From NCBI GenBank assembly GCA_050734135.1, contig JBOHUG010000114.1:62001-126000 (forward strand): a stretch of DNA of 64,000 nt. The letters are read 5' to 3'. Shown here piece by piece: positions 1-6,858 of the stretch (position 1 is the first letter of the stretch; each line of letters opens with the position of its first letter). Source of the DNA: Bog-877 sp050734135 (GTDB lineage: Bacteria; Chloroflexota; Dormibacteria; Aeolococcales; Bog-877). Under the pieces are notes generated by a model, which had not been told where the DNA came from, searched no databases, and worked only from the letters and a program-made list of their open reading frames with translations. The position numbers and the translations under genes were made by a program.

Positions 1-728
1 CGACCCAGCAGGTGCTGCAGGTTCAACTGTCCGGCGATCGCCAGGCCTTGATCAGTCTGGTCAGCACCGCCTACGTCGACGGAAACGGGGCTGCCGAAGT
101 CGCCACCGCCCTGGCCTCCCCTGACATGACCCAATTTTTCGACAACTCCACCCTGCCTGACGCCATCGCCTCCCAGGTGGCTCAGCTGGTGAACTCGATT
201 CAGCACGATCAGCAGTCCATCGCCAAAGCGCAGCAGCAGCTTCTCGCCGATGAGGGCAGCGCCCAATCGATCCAGGGTCAGCTGGGGATCCAGTCCAACG
301 AGCTGTTGGCCGAGCTAGTCCACCCGTCCGCCGCCGTCGGCACGGGCGACTGGGCCTTCGCCTTCGGTACCTGCACCTACTGGGCGGCGGGCCAGTGGCG
401 GGCCAACGGCTGGGACGTCAACTGGGGTGGGGATGCCTACCAGTGGTGGGCCAATGCCGCCGCCGCCGGCCACGCGGAGGGCAGCACTCCTGAAGTGGGC
501 GCGATCGTGGTCTGGCCGCCGGATTCAGGAGGGGCGTCGGACGCGGGTCATGTCGCCTACGTCACCGCGGTCGACGTGCCTGGCGCCGGCTCCCCCAACA
601 ACTTTGAAGTCTCCGAGATGAACTACTACGGCAACGGCGGAGGCTTCGACAAGGTCGACTACCGGGTTGTTCCGGACTCGGGCTCCGGCTTCGACGGGTT
701 CATCTACCCGCCCAGCGGCGGCTCGTGA
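1..728 (+). CDS. Secreted coiled-coil CHAP-domain peptidoglycan hydrolase (5' end outside window)
   Basis: The reading frame is open to the first base, so the N-terminus lies upstream of the window. The visible part has an Ala/Gln-rich helical stretch (first ~100 residues) and then a CHAP domain. That domain has the expected Cys in FGTCTYWAAGQW and His in DAGHVAYVT, and ends in a GFIYP-type C-terminus. CHAP domains are amidases or endopeptidases that cut peptidoglycan outside the membrane. The helical part resembles the chassis of the proteins at 17664-18809 and 22347-23549. A lytic transglycosylase starts 2 nt downstream, so the two probably form a cell-wall-opening pair. A signal peptide is expected upstream but cannot be seen. 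Confidence 0.85.
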   Translation, partial: TQQVLQVQLSGDRQALISLVSTAYVDGNGAAEVATALASPDMTQFFDNSTLPDAIASQVAQLVNSIQHDQQSIAKAQQQLLADEGSAQSIQGQLGIQSNELLAELVHPSAAVGTGDWAFAFGTCTYWAAGQWRANGWDVNWGGDAYQWWANAAAAGHAEGSTPEVGAIVVWPPDSGGASDAGHVAYVTAVDVPGAGSPNNFEVSEMNYYGNGGGFDKVDYRVVPDSGSGFDGFIYPPSGGS

Positions 729-729
729 G

Positions 730-1365
730 GTGGCGCAGCTAACCTGGCCGGCCTACACGCCCAGGGTCGCCCTCACCCTCCGAAACGATGAGAAGACCCC
801 GGCGCGGCGGCTCCCGTTGCTGGCCAGCCGGCTCCGCTGGATCCTGGCCGCGTCGGTGCTGCTGGTCAGCACACCGGTGCTGGGTGCGCTGGCGACAGGC
901 GGCGCCTCAGGGCCACCCTCTACGGCCCCGGCGGCAATTGCGCAGGTGGCCAGCCAGGCCCGCAGCATTCTCTCCGTCACCGACTATCAGGTGACCCTGC
1001 CGCTCCAGGAAGCCCAGGTACTGCCGCCGCCGCCACCACCGGCCGTGGCGGCGGGAATGCCCTTCGGTTCAGCGTTCTGGCAGGCGGTGCCGGAACCTCC
1101 AACCGGCACCATCATGCAGATCATCTGGTCGGCGGCCCAGCAGTACAACGTCTCGTACACCTGGCTACTCGGTGTGGCTCAGTGCGAATCGGGCCTGAAT
1201 CCCACCGACGTCAACAGGTCCTCGGGTGCCAGCGGCCTCTTCCAATTCATGCCAGCGACCTTCCATGCCCACGGGGGCACCGATATCTGGGACCCGGTGC
1301 AGCAGTCCGACATCGCCGCCAAAATGTTCTCGATCGGCGAGTCGGGGGAGTGGGTCTGCAAGTAG
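730..1365 (+). CDS. Membrane-anchored lytic transglycosylase (SLT domain, VirB1-like)
   Basis: The protein is about 211 residues from GTG 730, chosen because it follows the CHAP stop directly. One hydrophobic segment (about residues 36-55, WILAASVLLVSTPVLGAL) acts as signal or anchor. A Pro-rich linker (LPPPPPPA) follows, then a C-terminal SLT domain with the catalytic Glu in VAQCESGLNP and the conserved ASGLFQFMPATF. Such enzymes cleave the MurNAc-GlcNAc bond of peptidoglycan. Small transglycosylases of this size often accompany type IV secretion systems as VirB1, and T4SS-like genes occur 5 kb downstream. The link to them is inference; a general cell-wall role is equally possible. Confidence 0.85.
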   Translation: MAQLTWPAYTPRVALTLRNDEKTPARRLPLLASRLRWILAASVLLVSTPVLGALATGGASGPPSTAPAAIAQVASQARSILSVTDYQVTLPLQEAQVLPPPPPPAVAAGMPFGSAFWQAVPEPPTGTIMQIIWSAAQQYNVSYTWLLGVAQCESGLNPTDVNRSSGASGLFQFMPATFHAHGGTDIWDPVQQSDIAAKMFSIGESGEWVCK

Positions 1366-1430
1366 GCTGAAGCTGTTGCTCCGGTTCCGGGAGGACCGGG
1401 CCGCAGTGGGCGCCGGCTGGCCTCCCCACT

Positions 1431-1436
1431 TAAACT
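1431..1436 (+). promoter_or_regulatory. Leaderless-type -10 box TAAACT
   Basis: TAAACT ends 6 nt before GTG 1443, so transcription should begin at or next to the start codon. No Shine-Dalgarno sequence lies between. Confidence 0.5.
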
Positions 1437-1442
1437 CTCTCG

Positions 1443-2612
1443 GTGCCTGTTGTCGACAGATCCCCAGACCTCACCGGACTGCGCAGCTGGCTGATTGAAC
1501 TCCAACCACGGTGGCTGGCGCTTCTGGAGGCCCTGGTCCGCTCCGAGTCGCCGAGCGGAGACCCGGTCGGGCTGACCAAGTGCGCGGACCTGGTCGAAGA
1601 GCTCTTTCTGGACGGCGTGGGGGTGACGGAGAGTCGCCGACTAGACGAGCGGGGCGTACCAGTTCTCCTGTTCCGCTGGGGCCTTTCCGAGGGACCTGCT
1701 CCGCTGCTCCTGGGGCATCTGGATACGGTCTGGGCCAACGGCGCCTTTCAGCCGGTCTACGCGATGTCCCAGGGCCGAGCCCGCGGACCCGGGGTATTCG
1801 ACATGAAGGGCGGGTTAGTGGTCGCCCTGGCAGCCCTGGCCGGGCTCCAGGAGGCGAGCGGTCCTCGTGGGGGTGTGTCGGTCCTGTTGACCGGCGATGA
1901 GGAGGTCGGCAGCACCACATCGCGTGAACTGATCGAGGAGGAGGCAAAACGGAGCGCCGGGGTGCTGGTTTTGGAGCCGCCTCTGGGAAGAGCGGTGAAG
2001 ATCGCTCGCAAGGGCATCGGGGGGTACCAGCTCACCGTCTGCGGTCGGGCCGCCCACGCCGGCTTGGATCCCGAGAAGGGGGTGAATTCACTGGTGGCGA
2101 TCGCTCCCCTGGTCGCCGAGGTGGCGGCACTGGCACGACCTGAGCTGGGTACGACCGTCTCCCCAACCGTGCTGCAGGCCGGTACTCGGACCAATGTGAT
2201 TCCGGCACAGGCGCAACTGCAGGTCGACGTGCGCTTCGCAACCGCAGCCGAGGCAGAGCGAGTGGAGGCGGGGATGCAGGGCCTCCGGGTGACGCTCCGG
2301 GAGGCTCGCCTGAAGGTGGAGGGCGGCGTGAACCGCCCACCCTTCGAGAGGGCCTCCTCGATTGATCTCTTCGCGCTGGCCCAGGAGGCGGCCCAGGAGC
2401 TCGACTGGCCCGCGCTCGAGGGCGCAGCAGTGGGCGGTGGCAGCGACGGCAACTTCACCGCCGCTCTGGGGGTTCCAACCCTGGACGGAATGGGAATCGT
2501 GGGTGGCAACGCCCATGCCGAAGGCGAGTGGGCGGAGCTGGGCTCAATCCCCGATCGGGCCGCACTGCTCGCCGGCTGCGTGACCAGAATTTGGGAGGGT
2601 CGGCTGACGTGA
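1443..2612 (+). CDS. M20 family metallo-amidohydrolase (ArgE/DapE/carboxypeptidase G2 type)
   Basis: This is a 389-residue zinc-dependent amidohydrolase that should release an amino acid from an N-acyl amino acid or peptide in the cytoplasm. Metal-site motifs are in order: LLGHLDTV (His, Asp), GPGVFDMKGG (bridging Asp), TGDEEVGS (catalytic Glu and metal Glu), the dimerisation-domain GRAAHAGLDPEKG, and AHAEGEW near the end. GTG 1443 is the start, supported by the -10 box 6 nt upstream. The stop overlaps the start of the next gene (GTGA), so the two are co-translated. The partner is an N-acylamino acid racemase-like enolase, which favours an N-acyl (for example N-succinyl) amino acid substrate. 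That substrate is inference. Confidence 0.88.
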   Translation: MPVVDRSPDLTGLRSWLIELQPRWLALLEALVRSESPSGDPVGLTKCADLVEELFLDGVGVTESRRLDERGVPVLLFRWGLSEGPAPLLLGHLDTVWANGAFQPVYAMSQGRARGPGVFDMKGGLVVALAALAGLQEASGPRGGVSVLLTGDEEVGSTTSRELIEEEAKRSAGVLVLEPPLGRAVKIARKGIGGYQLTVCGRAAHAGLDPEKGVNSLVAIAPLVAEVAALARPELGTTVSPTVLQAGTRTNVIPAQAQLQVDVRFATAAEAERVEAGMQGLRVTLREARLKVEGGVNRPPFERASSIDLFALAQEAAQELDWPALEGAAVGGGSDGNFTAALGVPTLDGMGIVGGNAHAEGEWAELGSIPDRAALLAGCVTRIWEGRLT

Positions 2613-3742
2613 CAGAGAAGCTACCGCCATTGGTGGTGGAGGTCGCCCGACTGCGAGTGGTCGAGTTACCGCTAGTCTCGCCGTTCACCACCAGCTTCGG
2701 GACCCAGACCGTGCGCCGGGCTCTGCTGGTGGAGGTGGAAGGCGACGGCGTCGCCGGTGTCGGCGAGTGCGCGGCGGGGATCGAGCCCGGGTACTCCTCT
2801 GAGACCTGCGCCGGGGCGCTGCTAGCGCTGCGGGAGAACATTCTGCCCGCGGTCCTAGCCGGGTCTGCGGCCGATGTCGCGGGACAGGCCGCCAGCTGGG
2901 CCTGGGTCCGCGGTCACCACATGGCCAAGGCAGCGGTCGAGATGGCTCTGCTGGATCAGGCGGGCCGGGCCAGCGGTCGGAGTCTCTCTCAGATCCTAGG
3001 TGGGGTTCGCACCCGGATCAGCTGCGGGGTGAGCATCGGCATCCAGGGATCGCTGGCGGCAACCCTCACTGCGATCGAGGGGTACCTGGCAGAGGGCTAC
3101 CAGCGAATCAAGTTGAAGTGCAAGCCCGGCTACGACGTGGAGCTGGCCCGCTCGGTCCGCCAGCGCTTCCCGGGGACCCCGGTCATGCTTGACGCCAACA
3201 GCGCCTACTCCCTTCACGACCTAGAACAGTTGCGGGCGCTAGACGAATTCGACCTGATGATGATCGAGCAGCCGCTCGCCCACGACGACCTGATCGACCA
3301 CGCCGCCCTCCAGGCGCAGATCGACACCTCGATCTGCCTGGACGAGAGCGTCGAGTCGCTGACAGACCTTCGGGCCGCAATCGCGCTGGGCTCGGGAAGG
3401 ATCCTCAACATCAAAGCGGGTCGGATCGGCGGGCTGCTGCCTTCGGTCGCGCTGCACGACGCCTGCGGTGAGGCGGGCTGGCCCGTCTGGTGCGGTGGAA
3501 TGCTCGAGACCGGGGTCGGCCGGGCGGCCAATCTGGCTCTCGCTTCGCTTCCGGGGTTCACTCTCCCCGGGGATACCTCGGCCAGCGACCGTTACTTCCA
3601 GCAGGATGTGCTCGTCCAGCCCTTCCAGCTCTCCCCCGACGGAACCATGGGGGTCCCGACCGGACCCGGTCTGGGGATCGAGGTCGACCGACGCCGCCTC
3701 GACGAGATCACCGTCCACCTGGAGGTACTGACCGCGCGGTGA
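2609..3742 (+). CDS. Enolase-superfamily N-acylamino acid racemase / o-succinylbenzoate synthase
   Basis: This 377-residue protein belongs to the muconate-lactonizing subgroup of the enolase superfamily. The catalytic set is complete: Lys168-x-Lys170 (IKLKCKPG), metal ligands Asp195 (MLDANSAYS), Glu220 (MIEQPL) and Asp245 (CLDESVES), and the second base Lys269 (NIKAGRIGG). The spacing matches NSAR/OSBS enzymes. GTG 2609 overlaps the stop of the M20 gene by 4 nt. In Geobacillus-type pathways an NSAR works with an M20 desuccinylase to convert D- to L-amino acids. A menaquinone OSBS (menC) role is the alternative, but no other men gene is in view. I therefore leave the gene symbol empty. Confidence 0.85.
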   Translation: MTEKLPPLVVEVARLRVVELPLVSPFTTSFGTQTVRRALLVEVEGDGVAGVGECAAGIEPGYSSETCAGALLALRENILPAVLAGSAADVAGQAASWAWVRGHHMAKAAVEMALLDQAGRASGRSLSQILGGVRTRISCGVSIGIQGSLAATLTAIEGYLAEGYQRIKLKCKPGYDVELARSVRQRFPGTPVMLDANSAYSLHDLEQLRALDEFDLMMIEQPLAHDDLIDHAALQAQIDTSICLDESVESLTDLRAAIALGSGRILNIKAGRIGGLLPSVALHDACGEAGWPVWCGGMLETGVGRAANLALASLPGFTLPGDTSASDRYFQQDVLVQPFQLSPDGTMGVPTGPGLGIEVDRRRLDEITVHLEVLTAR

Positions 3743-3803
3743 TCAGGCTGGGTTCGTCTCCGGGCAACTGGCGAGGCCGGCCTGGGGTACGATCGCCCGG
3801 CTA

Positions 3804-4511
3804 GTGGAAGACGCCAATCAGTTCAACACGCTTGTGGTGGTCGGGGAGGCCAGCCTGGCTCGACGCGCCGCTGAGCTGGTGCCGTCCTTCCACATCGTCG
3901 GAGCAGTCGAGGATCTCGAGTTGGCCGACCCGGCGACGAGCCTGGCGCGGATTGGCGCAATGCTCGATCGGGGGCAGCCCCCCGCAGCTGTCCTCTGCAG
4001 TGGCAACCCGGGCTTCACCGTGCTCTCGCAGCTGCGCCACTACCCCGCCAATCGCTGCTACGTCTTTCCGGGTGACTCACCGTGGCCGCTGCCCACTCTG
4101 CAGTGTCTGGTCGAGGCCGCCGGGATGACCCTGCTCCAGAATCTTGAGAGCCTGCCGGTGGCGCTGGTCGGACGCACGGTCAAGGGCGTCCGCCGCCCCG
4201 GGTACGAGGAGATCCCGACCGGGTCCGGGCTAGCAGCGGAGGAATCGGTCAGCCGGCTCAAGGCGGCCCAGGTCCAGCACGCCAGCCGGCCTGCCGGCGC
4301 CCAGCCGGCGCCCAATCGCGATGACTTCGGATGGGCCGACGCTCCCACCGTTCAAGTGCCGCCGGCCCCGGTGTCCCTGGACGGAGCAATTGAGGATGAG
4401 GGCGCGGGCGCGGTGGTCCTAAACGTCCACGACCGGCCGCTCGCGTCAGCGTCTGCCTACCTGCCCACCGACCTACTGCGGGTGCTGCGGCCGCGCGCGG
4501 GAGCGAACTAG
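3804..4511 (+). CDS. Unrecognised 235-residue protein
   Basis: I do not recognise this family. The N-terminal ~120 residues alternate beta-like and helical stretches (TLVVVGEASLARRA, PAAVLCSGNPGF, PVALVGRTVKG) and could form a Rossmann- or receiver-like fold. No phospho-Asp triad or P-loop is obvious. The C-terminal ~100 residues are Ala/Pro-rich and probably disordered, ending in a short hydrophobic patch. GTG 3804 is the start; a TACGAT box lies 10 nt upstream. The stop is immediately followed by the next ATG, so the two are likely one operon. There is no signal peptide or membrane helix, so it should be cytoplasmic. Confidence 0.7.
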   Translation: MEDANQFNTLVVVGEASLARRAAELVPSFHIVGAVEDLELADPATSLARIGAMLDRGQPPAAVLCSGNPGFTVLSQLRHYPANRCYVFPGDSPWPLPTLQCLVEAAGMTLLQNLESLPVALVGRTVKGVRRPGYEEIPTGSGLAAEESVSRLKAAQVQHASRPAGAQPAPNRDDFGWADAPTVQVPPAPVSLDGAIEDEGAGAVVLNVHDRPLASASAYLPTDLLRVLRPRAGAN

Positions 4512-4919
4512 ATGCCCAACTTGCCGAAGCGGCGCAAGTCCCCCGACTCCCAGCTGCTCGATCGGATCCGAAGCGAGATGCGGCGGATCCTGGCCATCCT
4601 CGACGATGCCGCCGTGAGTGGCAACGTCAGTCGGCTCGGTCAGGCCTTCGCCGGCGACGCCCTGGCCGAGCTCAAGGCTCGCTTCACCGCCTATCAGGCA
4701 GCCGGAATCCAGGTCAGCCCTTTCAGAGAGTCGTTGAACCTGGAGATCTCCGAGATTGCCGGCCAGGCCCAGGCCACAGTCCGACTACGGTACCGGGACC
4801 GCACCAGCTTCCTGACCACCGACGCCTCTCCGAGCACCACGAACGAGGCGGTACAGCTGCGAATGGTGCTCGACGGTCAGCGCGAGCCGTGGCGGGTCAC
4901 GTCGATCGAAGAGGAGTGA
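4512..4919 (+). CDS. Small unrecognised protein, possibly NTF2/Tim44-like
   Basis: This 135-residue protein starts at ATG 4512, directly abutting the stop of the upstream gene. A basic N-terminus (PKRRKSPDS) leads into helices. The C-terminal half has alternating strands ending LRMVLDGQREPWRVTSIEEE, a pattern typical of NTF2/Tim44-like domains (a dG-x-WrV strand at the end). There is no membrane helix. The fold suggestion rests on the pattern only. Its position, 1 kb before the secretion-like module, could make it an accessory protein, but nothing in its sequence proves that. Confidence 0.65.
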   Translation: MPNLPKRRKSPDSQLLDRIRSEMRRILAILDDAAVSGNVSRLGQAFAGDALAELKARFTAYQAAGIQVSPFRESLNLEISEIAGQAQATVRLRYRDRTSFLTTDASPSTTNEAVQLRMVLDGQREPWRVTSIEEE

Positions 4920-4925
4920 ACCCCC

Positions 4926-4950
4926 GCATGAGTTCCAGCGGAACTCATGC
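4926..4950. repeat. Perfect 11-bp inverted repeat, 3-nt loop
   Basis: GCATGAGTTCC and its exact complement are separated by AGC, just after the stop at 4919. No T-run follows on the plus strand, so this is a weak intrinsic terminator at best. It could be an operator for the gene at 5023. Confidence 0.6.
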
Positions 4951-5022
4951 TACGCTGGGAGAGTTCCGGCGCGAGTCGGCGGGGGTCCCTGCGGCTACCC
5001 CTGTTTCTGTGATTTGGTGTCC

Positions 5023-5496
5023 ATGAGTCCCAGGCGCACGCCCAAGCCGGACGAGCCCGAGCCCGATCTGACAGCACAAGACGGCGCTGAGACGGCACCG
5101 CTTGCCGATGACGAGGAGGAGTTGGAGATCGCAGAGGAAGCTGAGCCCGACCTGGTTGTTGACCCACCGGCAGCTCCGACGGTCCGCGTGGCGCCCCGCC
5201 CCTCACCGACCCGCCCCTGGGGTGGGAATCGCGGGGCGATCAACGTGGAGGACCTCAGCCCGGAGGAACTGACTCCGGAGATGCGGTGGCCTCCAGGAAG
5301 CTGGGTCAAGGTGAACGACGTCGTCCGCCATAGCACCGGGGAGATGATCGAGGGCATCTCTGTGGGGGACGTGGGGCAGGTTATCGCGGCCCTGTCCCAG
5401 ACGCTGGTCGTGCTGTTTCCGACCCGGGACAACCGGCGCGAAGTGGTCCATATCGACTCCATCGAAGCTGTCGAAAAGAAGCCCATAGGCCGCTGA
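5023..5496 (+). CDS. Acidic-linker protein with SH3/KOW-like C-terminal domain
   Basis: The protein is about 157 residues from ATG 5023; in-frame TTG and GTG codons at 5014 and 5017 are alternatives. Residues 1-65 are low-complexity and strongly acidic (DDEEELEIAEEAEPD) and likely disordered. A basic Pro/Arg stretch follows. The last ~65 residues (PGSWVKVNDVV, VGDVGQVIAAL, LVVLFPTRD, VVHIDSIE) look like a small beta-barrel of the SH3/KOW kind, as in proteins that clamp nucleic acid or another protein. I do not recognise the family. It lies between an inverted repeat and folB. Confidence 0.65.
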   Translation: MSPRRTPKPDEPEPDLTAQDGAETAPLADDEEELEIAEEAEPDLVVDPPAAPTVRVAPRPSPTRPWGGNRGAINVEDLSPEELTPEMRWPPGSWVKVNDVVRHSTGEMIEGISVGDVGQVIAALSQTLVVLFPTRDNRREVVHIDSIEAVEKKPIGR

Positions 5497-5520
5497 CAAG
5501 ATCCCGAGAGCCAGCCGGCG

Positions 5521-5913
5521 GTGAGCTCCATTGGCGAGCCTGATCCCTTGGCTCCCCCGCCCGACCTCCTGGCGCTGCACGGGTTGCGATTCTTCGGACA
5601 CCACGGGGTCTCCGCCGCCGAGAGACGGGCTGGCGGTGAGTACACCGTCGACCTGGAAGTTGTCGCTGACCTGGTGCGCGCCCAGGCGACCGACGAGGTA
5701 GCTGACACCGTGAATTACGTCGACCTCTACGAGGCGGTCCGCGAGGTGGTGGAAGAGAAGCAATTCCATCTGGTGGAGGCCATGGCGTCCCAGATCGCCG
5801 CGGCGGTGGTGAAGCTGCCCAAGGTGAAGCGGGTTCGCCTCCGGGTGACGAAGCCGCCCCGGCTGCCCGGTCAAACGGTTGGCTTCGCTGTGGAGGTAGT
5901 CCGAGTCCCCTGA
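5521..5913 (+). CDS. folB: Dihydroneopterin aldolase
   Basis: At 130 residues it has the usual length for FolB. The start is GTG 5521. Diagnostic segments are LRFFGHHGVSAAERRAGGEYTVD near residue 20, the substrate-binding DTVNYVDLYEAV, HLVEAMASQIA containing the pterin-binding Glu, and the Lys of VRLRVTKPPR. The enzyme converts 7,8-dihydroneopterin to 6-hydroxymethyl-dihydropterin plus glycolaldehyde in folate synthesis and forms a cytoplasmic octamer. No other folate gene is adjacent. It lies 18 nt upstream of the secretion-like genes, so it may share their transcript. Confidence 0.9.
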   Translation: MSSIGEPDPLAPPPDLLALHGLRFFGHHGVSAAERRAGGEYTVDLEVVADLVRAQATDEVADTVNYVDLYEAVREVVEEKQFHLVEAMASQIAAAVVKLPKVKRVRLRVTKPPRLPGQTVGFAVEVVRVP

Positions 5914-5931
5914 CCACGCCCCCCAACCCGG

Positions 5932-6858
5932 ATGGTCGGCGGACTGCAGATGCGCGGGACCGGCTCGCCCTCAACCATGGACAATCTTCGATTTGCGGAC
6001 AACCTTGACGGTGAGGCCGTGGTCGCTCTGGGCCTGCCAGCGCCGCGGCTCGTCCTGCTGGGGCTGGGAGCCGCGAGCGCCTGGGCTGCGGGTGGGCTGC
6101 CGCTCCCCGATCCGCTGCGCCTGGGCGCGGCCGGGCTTGTGGCGCTGGTAACCGCCAGGTGGGCCTGGGGCAGGGTCAGGGGAGTGTCGCTCGCCCGCTG
6201 GAGCTGGCTGGCTCTCGGGTACGTCAGCCGGTCAGTAACCGCAGTGAAGCCGAGTGACTGGCAGAGTCTGGAAGCTGAGTTCGACACCACCCCGAGGCCG
6301 GAGCTCCGGGCCGCGATCCCGAGCGCCAAGGCCGTCGCCTTTGTGGCTATGCGGTCGGGAGTCGGCTGCACTTCAGTCTGCCGGGCCGTCGCGAGCCAGC
6401 TTCTGGTTGCGCCCCAGCCGGCCCTGGCCGGAAGTCGGCTTGAAGAGGCCGGTGCCAAGTGGATCCCGGCGGATCTTCAGGGCAGCTCGTGCCCCCCGTT
6501 GCTGCTCTGCGATTGGGGCGCCGGAGCGCAGAACCTGCCACCTCAATCTCAGGTGGTGGGGCTGATCTTGGTCTGGGGAGGGGAGGAGGACGCCCCTGGT
6601 GCCCTCAGAACCAAGGTACTGAATCTGCACCAAAGTTTCCCCGGCGTCGAAGTGCTGGCAGTACTCAACCGAGCCGGCGCAGCCGCTGTTTTGAGCACCC
6701 GCATCGCCAGCGCCGGAGCCCGCTTGGCGGCCACGATTCCCGTCGACCCACAGCTGGGCGAGTCGAACCTCGGCCAGCGCCGTTCCGCTGACTCACCGTC
6801 GGCGCTGGGAGTCAGCCTTCTGGCCCGGGAGGTACGCGCTCTCTCCCACTCCTGGTGA
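5932..6858 (+). CDS. PrgI-like membrane domain fused to a degenerate MinD/ParA-like domain
   Basis: This protein has 308 residues; ATG 5977 is an alternative start that fits the domain edge better. Residues ~16-105 hold a soluble strand, two membrane helices (about 38-55 and 61-76) and a basic RWSWLALGYVSRS motif. That layout matches PrgI/SCO6880-type proteins encoded beside VirB4 ATPases. From residue ~130 a ParA/MinD-like domain follows, but its P-loop reads RSGVGCTS (141-148), so the essential Lys is Cys. Later strands (LLLCDWGAG, VLAVLNRAG, TIPVDPQLGES) keep the fold. The stop overlaps the VirB4-like gene by 4 nt. I infer a structural, ATP-independent component of a secretion complex. Confidence 0.6.
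   Translation: MVGGLQMRGTGSPSTMDNLRFADNLDGEAVVALGLPAPRLVLLGLGAASAWAAGGLPLPDPLRLGAAGLVALVTARWAWGRVRGVSLARWSWLALGYVSRSVTAVKPSDWQSLEAEFDTTPRPELRAAIPSAKAVAFVAMRSGVGCTSVCRAVASQLLVAPQPALAGSRLEEAGAKWIPADLQGSSCPPLLLCDWGAGAQNLPPQSQVVGLILVWGGEEDAPGALRTKVLNLHQSFPGVEVLAVLNRAGAAAVLSTRIASAGARLAATIPVDPQLGESNLGQRRSADSPSALGVSLLAREVRALSHSW

Noticed and set aside
753..2516. Long minus-strand frames opposite the transglycosylase and M20 gene
   Set aside because: They are mirror images of GC-rich coding on the plus strand, lack recognisable motifs and overlap clearly functional proteins.
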